NCBI GenBank assembly: GCA_050633825.1
Contig: JBOEHG010000065.1
Span: 1 to 25,285 of the forward strand
Origin: CANLBN01 sp050633825
Lineage (GTDB): Bacteria; Pseudomonadota; Gammaproteobacteria; Pseudomonadales; Cellvibrionaceae
Length of the DNA stretch: 25,285 bases
Direction: 5' to 3'
Shown here piece by piece: positions 15,998-23,028 of the stretch; position 1 is the first letter of the stretch; each line of letters opens with the position of its first letter. The position numbers were made by a program, and so were the translations under genes. Under the pieces are notes generated by a model that worked only from the letters and a program-made list of their open reading frames with translations, did no database searches and had not been told where the DNA came from.

Positions 15998-17530
15998 TTA
16001 TGGCGTTGCTTTAATTAAACGTTTAATACGCTCGTTTTCTCTTTTCTGGGTAGCCCATGCATTACGGCCATACCAAGTACTTCTCTTATAGGGAGAAACA
16101 ACATCTTCAAGGTCAAACAACCACAATGCATCACCAAAACCTTCAGGCGTTTCTTCAAGGTTAGTACTCGCTGGATGCTGAACAGCAACAACAAACTGCG
16201 TAGGGAATATTGGGTTAAAAATCATGCCTGTTGCTTCAGCGCCAGGAACCTGAATACTCAAGAAGTGATCGATTGACTCGGCTACACCATCTTCATCGCT
16301 GTCGCGAACGAACCAAATATCACCACCCACATCAGAGCTGTTAGGGGCATCTTCAATGATATAGATATTACCGTAAGCATCTTGCGCAAGGTTATCTGGA
16401 GAGTTTAATACACCGGTAGTTTCATCAAAACCAAGATTCTTAGGTGTATTAGCTTCACTGGCAAACTCACGAACAAAGGCAGTACCTGCACTTGTCATTT
16501 CTACAGAGTAAACTGTTTGCTCAGATGTAGCAGCGAAATACATTACTTCGTTGCCATTTTTTAGGCGACCAATTTCCATATCTTCTGGGCGACCAAATGG
16601 AGTCGCATAAACATCATCAGCAGCGGTACGACCTGGACGACTATCCTCAGCAGTCACTTCAAATGGGTTGGTTATACCATCCAGCACATTACCTTCTGCA
16701 TCAGTTAAAGGAACCCAAACCGCTTCACCCGTACGTGTAGTACCGATGTTAGGCTCACGATCAAAACGCTCTACTGCGTCACCATCAAATGCAGTTACCT
16801 GCAATACAAATGTTTGACCTTTCGTGTAATCACCTCGTACTGGCATCACAAACTTATAGATTGAACCTGAGCGATTTTCATCAACAAAATAAAGTGTTTT
16901 TTGATCCCGGCTAAAACGTAGACCTTCATGAGAAACGTTTGCAATACTGTGAAGCTCACGCTTTTGAATTTCTTCAACGGGCGCCTTAGGGTTTAATACC
17001 TCCATGATACGACCTTCACCAGACCACTCTTCACCTAATAACAAAGTTCCATTAGGAGTATAGGTTGAAGGGTCAAAAGCACCCCAGTCGTTAGTCCAAT
17101 CACCTACTAGACCACCTGAATCACCAGAAAACAAAACTTCTACTTTATCTTCTTCAAAACTGTAACGTGAAACGCCAGCACCGGTAAATGTTTCGTGAGG
17201 AATAAAAATATAACTTCCCGTTTCATCAAAGGAGATCATATCAAACATTGATGCATTCGATAGTCGGCTTGGACCACCAACACCTTCTTCTGAAACACGG
17301 ACAATAGATTGGTTCGCATCCGCTTCAGCTTCAGAAAGGCTGGTTAAATTCATATACTGAACACCTGCTGGAACCTGCCATGGAGAATTCAATTCATTAA
17401 CATGGTTAGCACTAGGAGCAACAGCCGTTGACTGGGTTAGTGGATTAAAAAAAACACCCGTCCCTGCCATAGCTACTTGGGCCGTAGCTAGCGCGACACC
17501 AGCAGCCAATAACTTTGGAAAAAATTTCAT
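15998..17530 (-). CDS. Secreted PhoX-like (DUF839) protein, putative alkaline phosphatase relative
   Basis: This is a 510-residue exported protein. The Sec signal peptide MKFFPKLLAAGVALATAQVA plus MA is followed by a beta-propeller-like chain with PhoX-family segments: TLLLGEEWSGEGRIMEVL at 162-179, VSHEGLRFSRD at 199-209, TLYFVDENRSGSIYKF at 212-227, GRPEDMEI at 313-320 and SPDNLAQDAYGNIYIIED at 377-394. PhoX enzymes release phosphate from esters. The usual Tat twin arginine is absent, the chain is shorter than typical PhoX, and there is no cysteine anywhere, although Pseudomonas PhoX is known to use one as an iron ligand. The start at 17530 has AAGGTGA before it, whereas the longer reading to 17584 lacks support. 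A Pho-box array lies upstream. Phosphatase activity is therefore plausible but unproven. Confidence 0.78.
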   Translation of the reverse strand: MKFFPKLLAAGVALATAQVAMAGTGVFFNPLTQSTAVAPSANHVNELNSPWQVPAGVQYMNLTSLSEAEADANQSIVRVSEEGVGGPSRLSNASMFDMISFDETGSYIFIPHETFTGAGVSRYSFEEDKVEVLFSGDSGGLVGDWTNDWGAFDPSTYTPNGTLLLGEEWSGEGRIMEVLNPKAPVEEIQKRELHSIANVSHEGLRFSRDQKTLYFVDENRSGSIYKFVMPVRGDYTKGQTFVLQVTAFDGDAVERFDREPNIGTTRTGEAVWVPLTDAEGNVLDGITNPFEVTAEDSRPGRTAADDVYATPFGRPEDMEIGRLKNGNEVMYFAATSEQTVYSVEMTSAGTAFVREFASEANTPKNLGFDETTGVLNSPDNLAQDAYGNIYIIEDAPNSSDVGGDIWFVRDSDEDGVAESIDHFLSIQVPGAEATGMIFNPIFPTQFVVAVQHPASTNLEETPEGFGDALWLFDLEDVVSPYKRSTWYGRNAWATQKRENERIKRLIKATP

Positions 17531-17644
17531 GATTATCACCTTAATTTTAAGTATCAAACGATTCGTTGATTTGATTTGGCTCAATGAAAAGAACTTATCG
17601 ATAAAATGTCGATTTTCGAGCCACGTAGATATTTACAAATTTAA

Positions 17645-17673
17645 ATGAACGATTGATGACGTATTTATGAAAG
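17645..17673 (-). promoter_or_regulatory. Candidate PhoB box with three half-sites upstream of the PhoX-like gene
   Basis: On the minus strand three heptamers follow one another with four-base spacers: CTTTCAT, ACGTCAT and CGTTCAT. They match the PhoB half-site CTGTCAT at 6, 5 and 5 of 7 positions and keep its 11-bp period. An AT-rich -10-like segment (TAAATAT) lies 9 nt downstream. The layout is that of a PhoB-activated promoter, about 115 nt before the start codon. This predicts induction by phosphate limitation. Confidence 0.55.
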
Positions 17674-17682
17674 AAAATCGCA

Positions 17683-17706
17683 GATAACAAATGAGAATCA
17701 TTTATC
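17683..17706. promoter_or_regulatory. Fur-like palindrome upstream of the PhoX-like gene
   Basis: The core AATGA-GAA-TCATT (17690-17702) is a perfect dyad resembling the Fur core, flanked by GATAA and TTATC. It lies 10 bp upstream of the Pho-like heptamers and overlaps a possible TTGATA -35 element on the minus strand. Metal control of this gene would fit a metal-dependent enzyme. The match to the 19-bp Fur consensus is only about 12 positions. Confidence 0.35.
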
Positions 17707-17798
17707 AAATCATAAAAATGTAATGATGGTATATTTTATAAGCAGCTAAAAAATAAAAGATAGAATGAGCACTTTTAATCTCAGCTGGAGCTAACGAT

Positions 17799-19523
17799 TT
17801 AAAACAAGGTTTTAAACCAATCACATAAACGGCATGATGATTCTTCAGCCAGCTCTATCGCTGCTGCACTCTGCCAATCCAAGCGAATATCCCATTGGTA
17901 GACTTTATCTAAAGGTAAGGTAGGAGAGGTTTCATTACTCACCTCAGTATAAACATTAATAGGCGGTTTAACCGTTGCATCACGGCCAAAAATAAAGTCT
18001 TGATCTTCAACAATCACTTTATACGCTTTATTTAATTCCAGCGCTCGCTCTCGTGAAGGGGTAATCAAATCATAAACATCTCTGGCAGCGGCAATCGCTT
18101 CTTGATTAACCGTACCATCCTTATTAAACCATTTTGCCTGCATTTCAGTATTGCTGCGAAATTCACCGCCACCCCCAACACGCTCAAAATAGGTCGCAAA
18201 CTCACCCTGCTCTTCGCCTTTATTAGGCGCATCAGGCATACCTTTTAAATCAATATAACCCCAACCATTTTTACCGTCGATTTTTCGCGCAAAACTAAAG
18301 GTTTTATCAATGGTTGCGCCTATAGACCCATGACAGCCCATGCAGAAAAAATTCTCTTCATGACTACTGACACGCAAGCGCCCCTGCTTGTCTTCAATAA
18401 ACCCCTGAATAGACCAACCAAAATCGTTATCCAGACCTTTTTGACCTAAATTATAATAACCCGGTAGGTTACCTGCCTCTTTTTCAAAACCTTCTTGCGT
18501 GTATCGCCACGCCATTTCCGGTTTACTAAAAACACTCCACTTACGCATATAACGCACTTCTTTCATACGTGTAGAGTTAACGATCTCATCCCCTTTAACA
18601 CCGACATAACGTACCGTATGCAAAAACTCAGTATCTTTGGGGTAGAGGTATGAATCAATATAATAAAGCCCTTTAGCTTTACCCACATAATCGGTTAAAA
18701 CCGTAATGTTATTAATTTTCGATAAATCACCATCACCATTGAGATCAACACCTACATTTTTCTCATTAATCGACCATGTATTAATGGATTCCAAGCCTTT
18801 AATTTTAGCTTCTAGGATCGATAAATTTGCCTTATAGATATCTTCTTGATAATACCCTTTATCATTAACTCTAAAAGGTTCCGGCAATCGAATCATGACA
18901 TCATCGGTAGAGCCATTAGTTGGCCAAAACGAACTGGGAAATGGCTTGTAATTAAAAGCAACCCAATGACTGCCATCTTTAGCAAAGCCATCTTTATCAA
19001 AAGCAGCGGCTGCTTTTTGCAGGTTTTTTAAATCGGGAATCCAGCCTTTAAAATCAACATCATCTAAACGCTCTGCCAAATCTGAATAATTATCTTCTTC
19101 TATCCACTTTAAAATGGCTTTATCCGATATATTGGCAACACGCTCTGAACGGTCTTCAAATAAATTATTCCAATGATTTTTAAGACCAAGATCACTAAAA
19201 CTATAAGCCGCCTGCAACTCCCCATCATTCATTGTATTCTCTCTTTGAGGAATCGCATCCTGATGGCAAACATAACAAGGATTATGCTTGCCTTCTGTTT
19301 TGGTGTAACACATCGCAGGAATAACTGCCTCTCGGTTATACATAACTGCAACCGGGTTAGCATTGGGAAAGTCAGCAACTACCTTTTCATTTTCCAGCAA
19401 TAATTCAAGCACATCCTGATAAGATGGTTTCTCATCAGCAGACGCCACTTGAATTTGTGGGTCTTTACTGCAAGCAAAAAGCATCAAACAGAATAAAAGA
19501 GAAATCGCTGTATATATTTTCAT
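17799..19523 (-). CDS. Dihaem c-type cytochrome lipoprotein of unknown function
   Basis: This is a 574-residue lipoprotein. The lipobox LFAC puts the lipidated cysteine at residue 18. Two haem-c motifs are far apart: CYVCH at 83-87 and CMGCH at 394-398. Between them is a calcium-loop-like DLNGDGDLSKI at 260-270, and tryptophan/tyrosine-rich blocks such as WVAFNYKPFPSSFWPTNG (187-204). The C-terminus has a haem-less CRLC at 564-567. The ATG at 19523 gives a clean signal peptide. An in-frame TTG at 19541 does not improve it, and no clear SD is visible. It should be a periplasmic electron carrier or redox enzyme anchored to a membrane. I do not recognise a named family. It lies between the PhoX-like gene and the metal transporter gene, after a tandem repeat. 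Confidence 0.85.
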   Translation of the reverse strand: MKIYTAISLLFCLMLFACSKDPQIQVASADEKPSYQDVLELLLENEKVVADFPNANPVAVMYNREAVIPAMCYTKTEGKHNPCYVCHQDAIPQRENTMNDGELQAAYSFSDLGLKNHWNNLFEDRSERVANISDKAILKWIEEDNYSDLAERLDDVDFKGWIPDLKNLQKAAAAFDKDGFAKDGSHWVAFNYKPFPSSFWPTNGSTDDVMIRLPEPFRVNDKGYYQEDIYKANLSILEAKIKGLESINTWSINEKNVGVDLNGDGDLSKINNITVLTDYVGKAKGLYYIDSYLYPKDTEFLHTVRYVGVKGDEIVNSTRMKEVRYMRKWSVFSKPEMAWRYTQEGFEKEAGNLPGYYNLGQKGLDNDFGWSIQGFIEDKQGRLRVSSHEENFFCMGCHGSIGATIDKTFSFARKIDGKNGWGYIDLKGMPDAPNKGEEQGEFATYFERVGGGGEFRSNTEMQAKWFNKDGTVNQEAIAAARDVYDLITPSRERALELNKAYKVIVEDQDFIFGRDATVKPPINVYTEVSNETSPTLPLDKVYQWDIRLDWQSAAAIELAEESSCRLCDWFKTLF

Positions 19524-19577
19524 AACGTTAAACAAAACCAAAGAAAAGGTAAATAAGAGTCATTATTATTCAACCAC

Positions 19578-19607
19578 TATTGTGTGACACTTTTATTGCG
19601 TGACACT
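19578..19607 (-). repeat. Tandem direct repeat, candidate operator of the dihaem lipoprotein gene
   Basis: On the minus strand AGTGTCACGCAATA and AGTGTCACACAATA (13 of 14 identical) are separated by two bases, a 16-bp period. They lie 55-84 nt before the dihaem lipoprotein start. A transcription-factor site is the natural reading. The same AGTGTCACA sequence occurs upstream of olsF, but there on the other gene's strand and once only. Confidence 0.5.
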
Positions 19608-19639
19608 CGATAAAGATTAAGCGTCAGAATTCACAAACC

Positions 19640-20614
19640 TTAAGCGGCATCACGTTTGCGGCTTTCATCTGGACGATATGCGGTGGAAGATAACTGATTT
19701 TTTAGCATCGCTATCTCAGCTTGCAAAGATTGAATTTGCTCTTGCTGGACATGGATACCCAAGACTTGCTGAATACTATTTTTTATAAGGCTCAGTAAAT
19801 ATTGCCTACAACTAACAGCATAAGAAATTATAGGCTTTATCAAGATTTTTATAGGCGTAAACAAACGCTCTGCCATATTGAGCTCTGGCAAGATATTTTG
19901 ACGGCGGTTATCATCAACACATTCTTTGATAATAGCGAGTGCCGCCCGCAGAAAAAGCAGAGCAACAATGCAACCCACAATTAAATCTGGCCAATGATAG
20001 CCTGTAAACCATACCAATAAGGCCGCTACCAGCACGCCGATATTGGCAAAAATATCAGTGTAAGAACAGGCCATCGCTGAACGCATATTAATATCATCTT
20101 TACGATGACGATTGAGAAGATAGAGACAAAAACTATTTACCCCTAAAGCTAAAAGAGCCACAGGAATAACAATCGTAATATCAGGCAACACCGGATTAAG
20201 TGTCTTATCAATAGCCTCAATAATCACAAAGGCACCCAACAAAATCATCACACTGGCTTTTACCAAGGCTGAACGATACTTCCATTGCACTCCCATTCCA
20301 ACAACCCATAGGCTTAAACCATAGGTTACCGCATCACCAAACATATCCAGCGAGTCGCTCAGCAAAGCGGTTGAGCCTGATAACAAGCCAAATGATAAAC
20401 CGACAACAAACATAGCGGCATTGAGAGCGATAACAATTACGAGTGCTTTTTTATGGTATTGGCTTAGGTGATTATTCGTGGGCATAGTCATCACATGCAA
20501 AGGCATTACAGAAACAATACCTGCCTGATTTTCTTGTAAAACCTTATGCTGCATACCAAACATGACAACTTGTTTACGAAGACAGAAACAAACTATCAAA
20601 AAGCCAAAATTCAT
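19640..20614 (-). CDS. CDF-family divalent metal cation transporter with coiled-coil C-terminus
   Basis: This is up to 324 residues with about six membrane helices. The CDF pattern is clear: SGSTALLSDSLDMFGDAVTY (79-98) in helix II with its aspartates, and MACSYTDIFANIGVLVAALL (181-200) in helix V, where the usual HxxxD pair is CxxxD. Such carriers export Zn, Co, Cd, Fe or Mn out of the cytoplasm by proton exchange. The usual C-terminal metallochaperone-like domain seems absent. Instead a basic stretch leads to a heptad-like QEQIQSLQAEIAMLKNQL (291-308). The start is uncertain: ATGs at 20614, 20554, 20506, 20491 and 20485 are all in frame without a good SD. A Fur-like palindrome sits upstream. 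Confidence 0.82.
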   Translation of the reverse strand: MNFGFLIVCFCLRKQVVMFGMQHKVLQENQAGIVSVMPLHVMTMPTNNHLSQYHKKALVIVIALNAAMFVVGLSFGLLSGSTALLSDSLDMFGDAVTYGLSLWVVGMGVQWKYRSALVKASVMILLGAFVIIEAIDKTLNPVLPDITIVIPVALLALGVNSFCLYLLNRHRKDDINMRSAMACSYTDIFANIGVLVAALLVWFTGYHWPDLIVGCIVALLFLRAALAIIKECVDDNRRQNILPELNMAERLFTPIKILIKPIISYAVSCRQYLLSLIKNSIQQVLGIHVQQEQIQSLQAEIAMLKNQLSSTAYRPDESRKRDAA

Positions 20615-20627
20615 GAAATTAAACAAT

Positions 20628-20646
20628 AATGATAATTATTATCATT
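20628..20646. promoter_or_regulatory. Fur-like 9-1-9 palindrome upstream of the metal transporter gene
   Basis: AATGATAATTATTATCATT is a perfect 9-1-9 dyad made of the same NATWAT-type words as Fur boxes. It lies 14 nt before the first ATG of the metal transporter, and further from the others. If the true start is 20485, the gene-free stretch reaches 20486-20892 and holds only this site and the EF-G2 control region. Zur or Mur family regulators use similar sites. Confidence 0.55.
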
Positions 20647-20739
20647 AAAAAGCAAAACATAGCCTCTTTATTCTCGGACTGCAGAGAGGACATACCTCAC
20701 TAAAGTTACTTTTAAACAGGTATTACTGTAAGTTTTTAC

Positions 20740-20768
20740 TCAACAAAGAGGTGCAGTTGCTGTATACT
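20740..20768 (+). promoter_or_regulatory. Candidate promoter of the EF-G2 gene
   Basis: TCAACA (20740-20745) and TATACT (20763-20768) are 17 bp apart and face the EF-G2 gene. The -10 matches 5 of 6 and the -35 matches 4 of 6 positions. It would give a leader of roughly 115-120 nt that contains the inverted repeat and the degenerate repeats described below. Confidence 0.5.
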
Positions 20769-20780
20769 CCCGCGCAATTT

Positions 20781-20807
20781 TTGCCCAAGTATTAATCCAT
20801 TGGGCAA
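20781..20807 (+). other. Inverted repeat in the EF-G2 5' leader
   Basis: TTGCCCAA and TTGGGCAA form a perfect 8-bp stem around an 11-base loop, starting about five bases after the predicted transcription start. It could be an mRNA 5' stabilising hairpin or an operator just downstream of the promoter. Confidence 0.5.
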
Positions 20808-20827
20808 CATTCAAAGCGTTTTAACGG

Positions 20828-20890
20828 AGTACTATTCAACCAGTACTTTTAAACCGAGCACTACTAACAGAGCACTATCAAAGAGCAACC
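20828..20890 (+). repeat. Degenerate 13-15 bp tandem repeat in the EF-G2 5' leader
   Basis: Four successive units read AGTACTATTCAACC, AGTACTTTTAAACCG, AGCACTACTAACAG and AGCACTATCAAAG, followed by a partial AGCAACC that runs into the start codon region. Unit lengths of 14, 15, 14 and 13 are not multiples of three, so they do not reflect a repeated peptide even though the frame stays open. The array replaces a normal strong SD. Confidence 0.6.
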
Positions 20891-20892
20891 CC

Positions 20893-22977
20893 ATGACTGA
20901 TTTATCACTTTATAGAAATATCGGTATCTTTGCCCACGTTGACGCGGGCAAAACCACCTCTACAGAACGCATCCTCAAACTCACCGGTAAGATTCACAAA
21001 ACAGGTGAAGTTCATGACGGTGCGGCTACGACTGACTTTATGGAACAAGAACAAGAGCGTGGCATTACGATTCAGTCTGCTGCTACAACTTGCTTTTGGA
21101 AAGACCATCGCTTAAACATCATTGATACTCCGGGACACGTTGACTTTACTGTTGAGGTATATCGCTCTCTAAAAGTACTTGATGGCGGTGTAGGCGTTTT
21201 CTGTGGCTCAGGTGGTGTTGAACCTCAATCAGAAACCAACTGGCGCTATGCTAACGAATCAGAAGTAGCTCGTGTTATTTTCGTCAACAAGCTGGACCGT
21301 ATGGGCGCTGATTTTTATCGCGTTGTTGGCCAAGTTAAGAAAGTACTCGGCGCAAACCCACTTGTTATGACTTTACCTATTGGTGTAGAGGACGACTTTA
21401 CCGGTGTTGTTGATGTTCTGACTCAAAAAGCTTACATCTGGGATGACTCAGGTTTACCTGAAAACTACGAAGTCACAGATGTTCCTGAAGACATGGCTGA
21501 CAAAGTAGCCGAGTATCGCGAACAACTGATCGAAACAGCTTTAGAGCAAGATGACGATCTGTTGATGGCCTATATGGAAGGCGAAGAGGCTTCACTTGAA
21601 GACATCAAACGCTGTATCCGCAAAGGTACAATTGCGCTTGATTTCTTCCCAACATACTGTGGTTCCGCCTTTAAGAACAAAGGTATTCAGCTCGTACTTG
21701 ATGCTGTAATCGACTATTTACCAAGCCCAACAGAAGTTGACCCTCAGCCACTTACTGATGAAGCAGGTGAACCAACAGGTGAGGTTGCTACAGTTTCTAT
21801 TGATGAGCCACTACGCGCACTAGCATTCAAAATTATGGATGACCGCTTTGGTGCCCTGACCTTTGTTCGTATTTACTCAGGTAAATTAGAAAAAGGGATG
21901 ACCATCCTGAATTCCTTTACCGGCAAAACTGAACGTATTGGTCGCATGGTTGAAATGCATGCTGATGACCGCAACGAACTAGACTCAGCACAAGCAGGCG
22001 ATATTATTGCGATCGTTGGCATGAAGAATGTACAGACTGGTCATACTCTCTGTGACCCTAACCACCCCTGTACGCTAGAGCCAATGATCTTCCCTGAGCC
22101 TGTAATCTCTATTGCGGTTGCACCTAAAGATAAAGGCGGCTCAGAGAAAATGGGTATCGCCATCGGTAAAATGGTTGCCGAAGATCCTTCATTCCGCGTA
22201 GAAACAGACGAAGATTCCGGCGAAACCATCCTTAAAGGTATGGGTGAGCTTCATTTGGATATTAAAGTTGATATTCTTAAGCGTACCTACGGCGTTGAGC
22301 TAGAAGTAGGTCAACCACAGGTTGCCTACCGTGAGACCATCACTCAAGCGATTGAAGACTCGTACACTCACAAGAAACAATCAGGTGGTTCTGGTCAGTT
22401 CGGTAAGATTGATTACCGCATCAAACCGGGCGAGCCTGGCTCTGGCTTCCAGTTTGGTTCTGTCGTTGTTGGTGGTAACGTACCAAAAGAATTCTTCCCA
22501 GCTATTGAAAAAGGCTTCAAAGGCATGATGGATGAAGGCGTGCTAGCGGGCTTCCCAGTACTGGACGTTGAAATTGAGCTATATGATGGTGCTTACCATG
22601 CAGTGGATTCATCTGCAGTTGCCTTTGAAATCGCAGCAAAAGGCGCATTCCGTCAATCAATTCCAAAAGCCGGCCCCCAGCTAATTGAACCTATAATGCA
22701 CGTTGACGTATTCACACCTGACGATCACGTAGGTGACGTAATTGGTGACTTAAACCGTCGTCGCGGGATGATTAAAGATCAAGAGCCCGGTGTAACTGGT
22801 GTTCGCATTAAAGCCGATGTGCCACTATCAGAAATGTTTGGCTACATTGGTCAACTGCGTACAATGACATCAGGTCGTGGCCAATTCTCGATGGAATTCT
22901 CTCACTACTTACCATGCCCCGCGCAAGTTGCTGAAGAAGTGATTGCTAAAGAGAAAGAAAGAAAAGCGAACAAGTAA
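20893..22977 (+). CDS. fusA2: Elongation factor G paralogue (EF-G2 type)
   Basis: This 694-residue translational GTPase has G1 AHVDAGKTT, RGITI, DTPGHVDF, NKLD and GSAFKNKG in order, then EF-G domains II-V including KQSGGSGQFGKIDYRI, YHAVDSSAVAFE and GDVIGDLNRRRGM. Several features differ from the canonical str-operon EF-G: MTDLSLYRNIGIFAHVDAGK start, FWKDHRLNIIDTPGH without the usual insertion, YRSLKVLDGGVGVFCGSGGV, and NKLD instead of NKMD. They match the second EF-G found in Vibrio and relatives. It stands alone with its own promoter and terminator, without rpsL, rpsG or tuf beside it. The frame stays open to a TTG at 20800, but ATG 20893 gives the family start. The canonical fusA probably lies right of the window near tuf. 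Confidence 0.88.
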   Translation: MTDLSLYRNIGIFAHVDAGKTTSTERILKLTGKIHKTGEVHDGAATTDFMEQEQERGITIQSAATTCFWKDHRLNIIDTPGHVDFTVEVYRSLKVLDGGVGVFCGSGGVEPQSETNWRYANESEVARVIFVNKLDRMGADFYRVVGQVKKVLGANPLVMTLPIGVEDDFTGVVDVLTQKAYIWDDSGLPENYEVTDVPEDMADKVAEYREQLIETALEQDDDLLMAYMEGEEASLEDIKRCIRKGTIALDFFPTYCGSAFKNKGIQLVLDAVIDYLPSPTEVDPQPLTDEAGEPTGEVATVSIDEPLRALAFKIMDDRFGALTFVRIYSGKLEKGMTILNSFTGKTERIGRMVEMHADDRNELDSAQAGDIIAIVGMKNVQTGHTLCDPNHPCTLEPMIFPEPVISIAVAPKDKGGSEKMGIAIGKMVAEDPSFRVETDEDSGETILKGMGELHLDIKVDILKRTYGVELEVGQPQVAYRETITQAIEDSYTHKKQSGGSGQFGKIDYRIKPGEPGSGFQFGSVVVGGNVPKEFFPAIEKGFKGMMDEGVLAGFPVLDVEIELYDGAYHAVDSSAVAFEIAAKGAFRQSIPKAGPQLIEPIMHVDVFTPDDHVGDVIGDLNRRRGMIKDQEPGVTGVRIKADVPLSEMFGYIGQLRTMTSGRGQFSMEFSHYLPCPAQVAEEVIAKEKERKANK

Positions 22978-23000
22978 TATTGCCTTTCAATAAGTAAAAC

Positions 23001-23028
23001 AAAAAGCCCCGCAATAGCGGGGCTTTTT
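23001..23028. terminator. Bidirectional terminator between EF-G2 and the LysR gene
   Basis: A perfect 12-bp stem AAAAAGCCCCGC / GCGGGGCTTTTT with loop AATA lies 23 nt after the EF-G2 stop. On the minus strand it serves the convergent LysR gene, whose stop codon (23028-23030) is embedded in the T-run. The stem is identical to the one at 15951-15980. Confidence 0.92.

Noticed and set aside
20800..20892. N-terminal extension of EF-G2 or a leader peptide from TTG 20800
   Set aside because: The frame is open but there is no SD, the family starts at MTDLSLYRN, and the DNA is explained by the non-triplet repeat and inverted repeat.
20893..22977. Reading this EF-G as the str-operon fusA split from its operon
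   Set aside because: The sequence is of the EF-G2 class and has its own promoter and terminator. The canonical fusA is expected near tuf outside the window.
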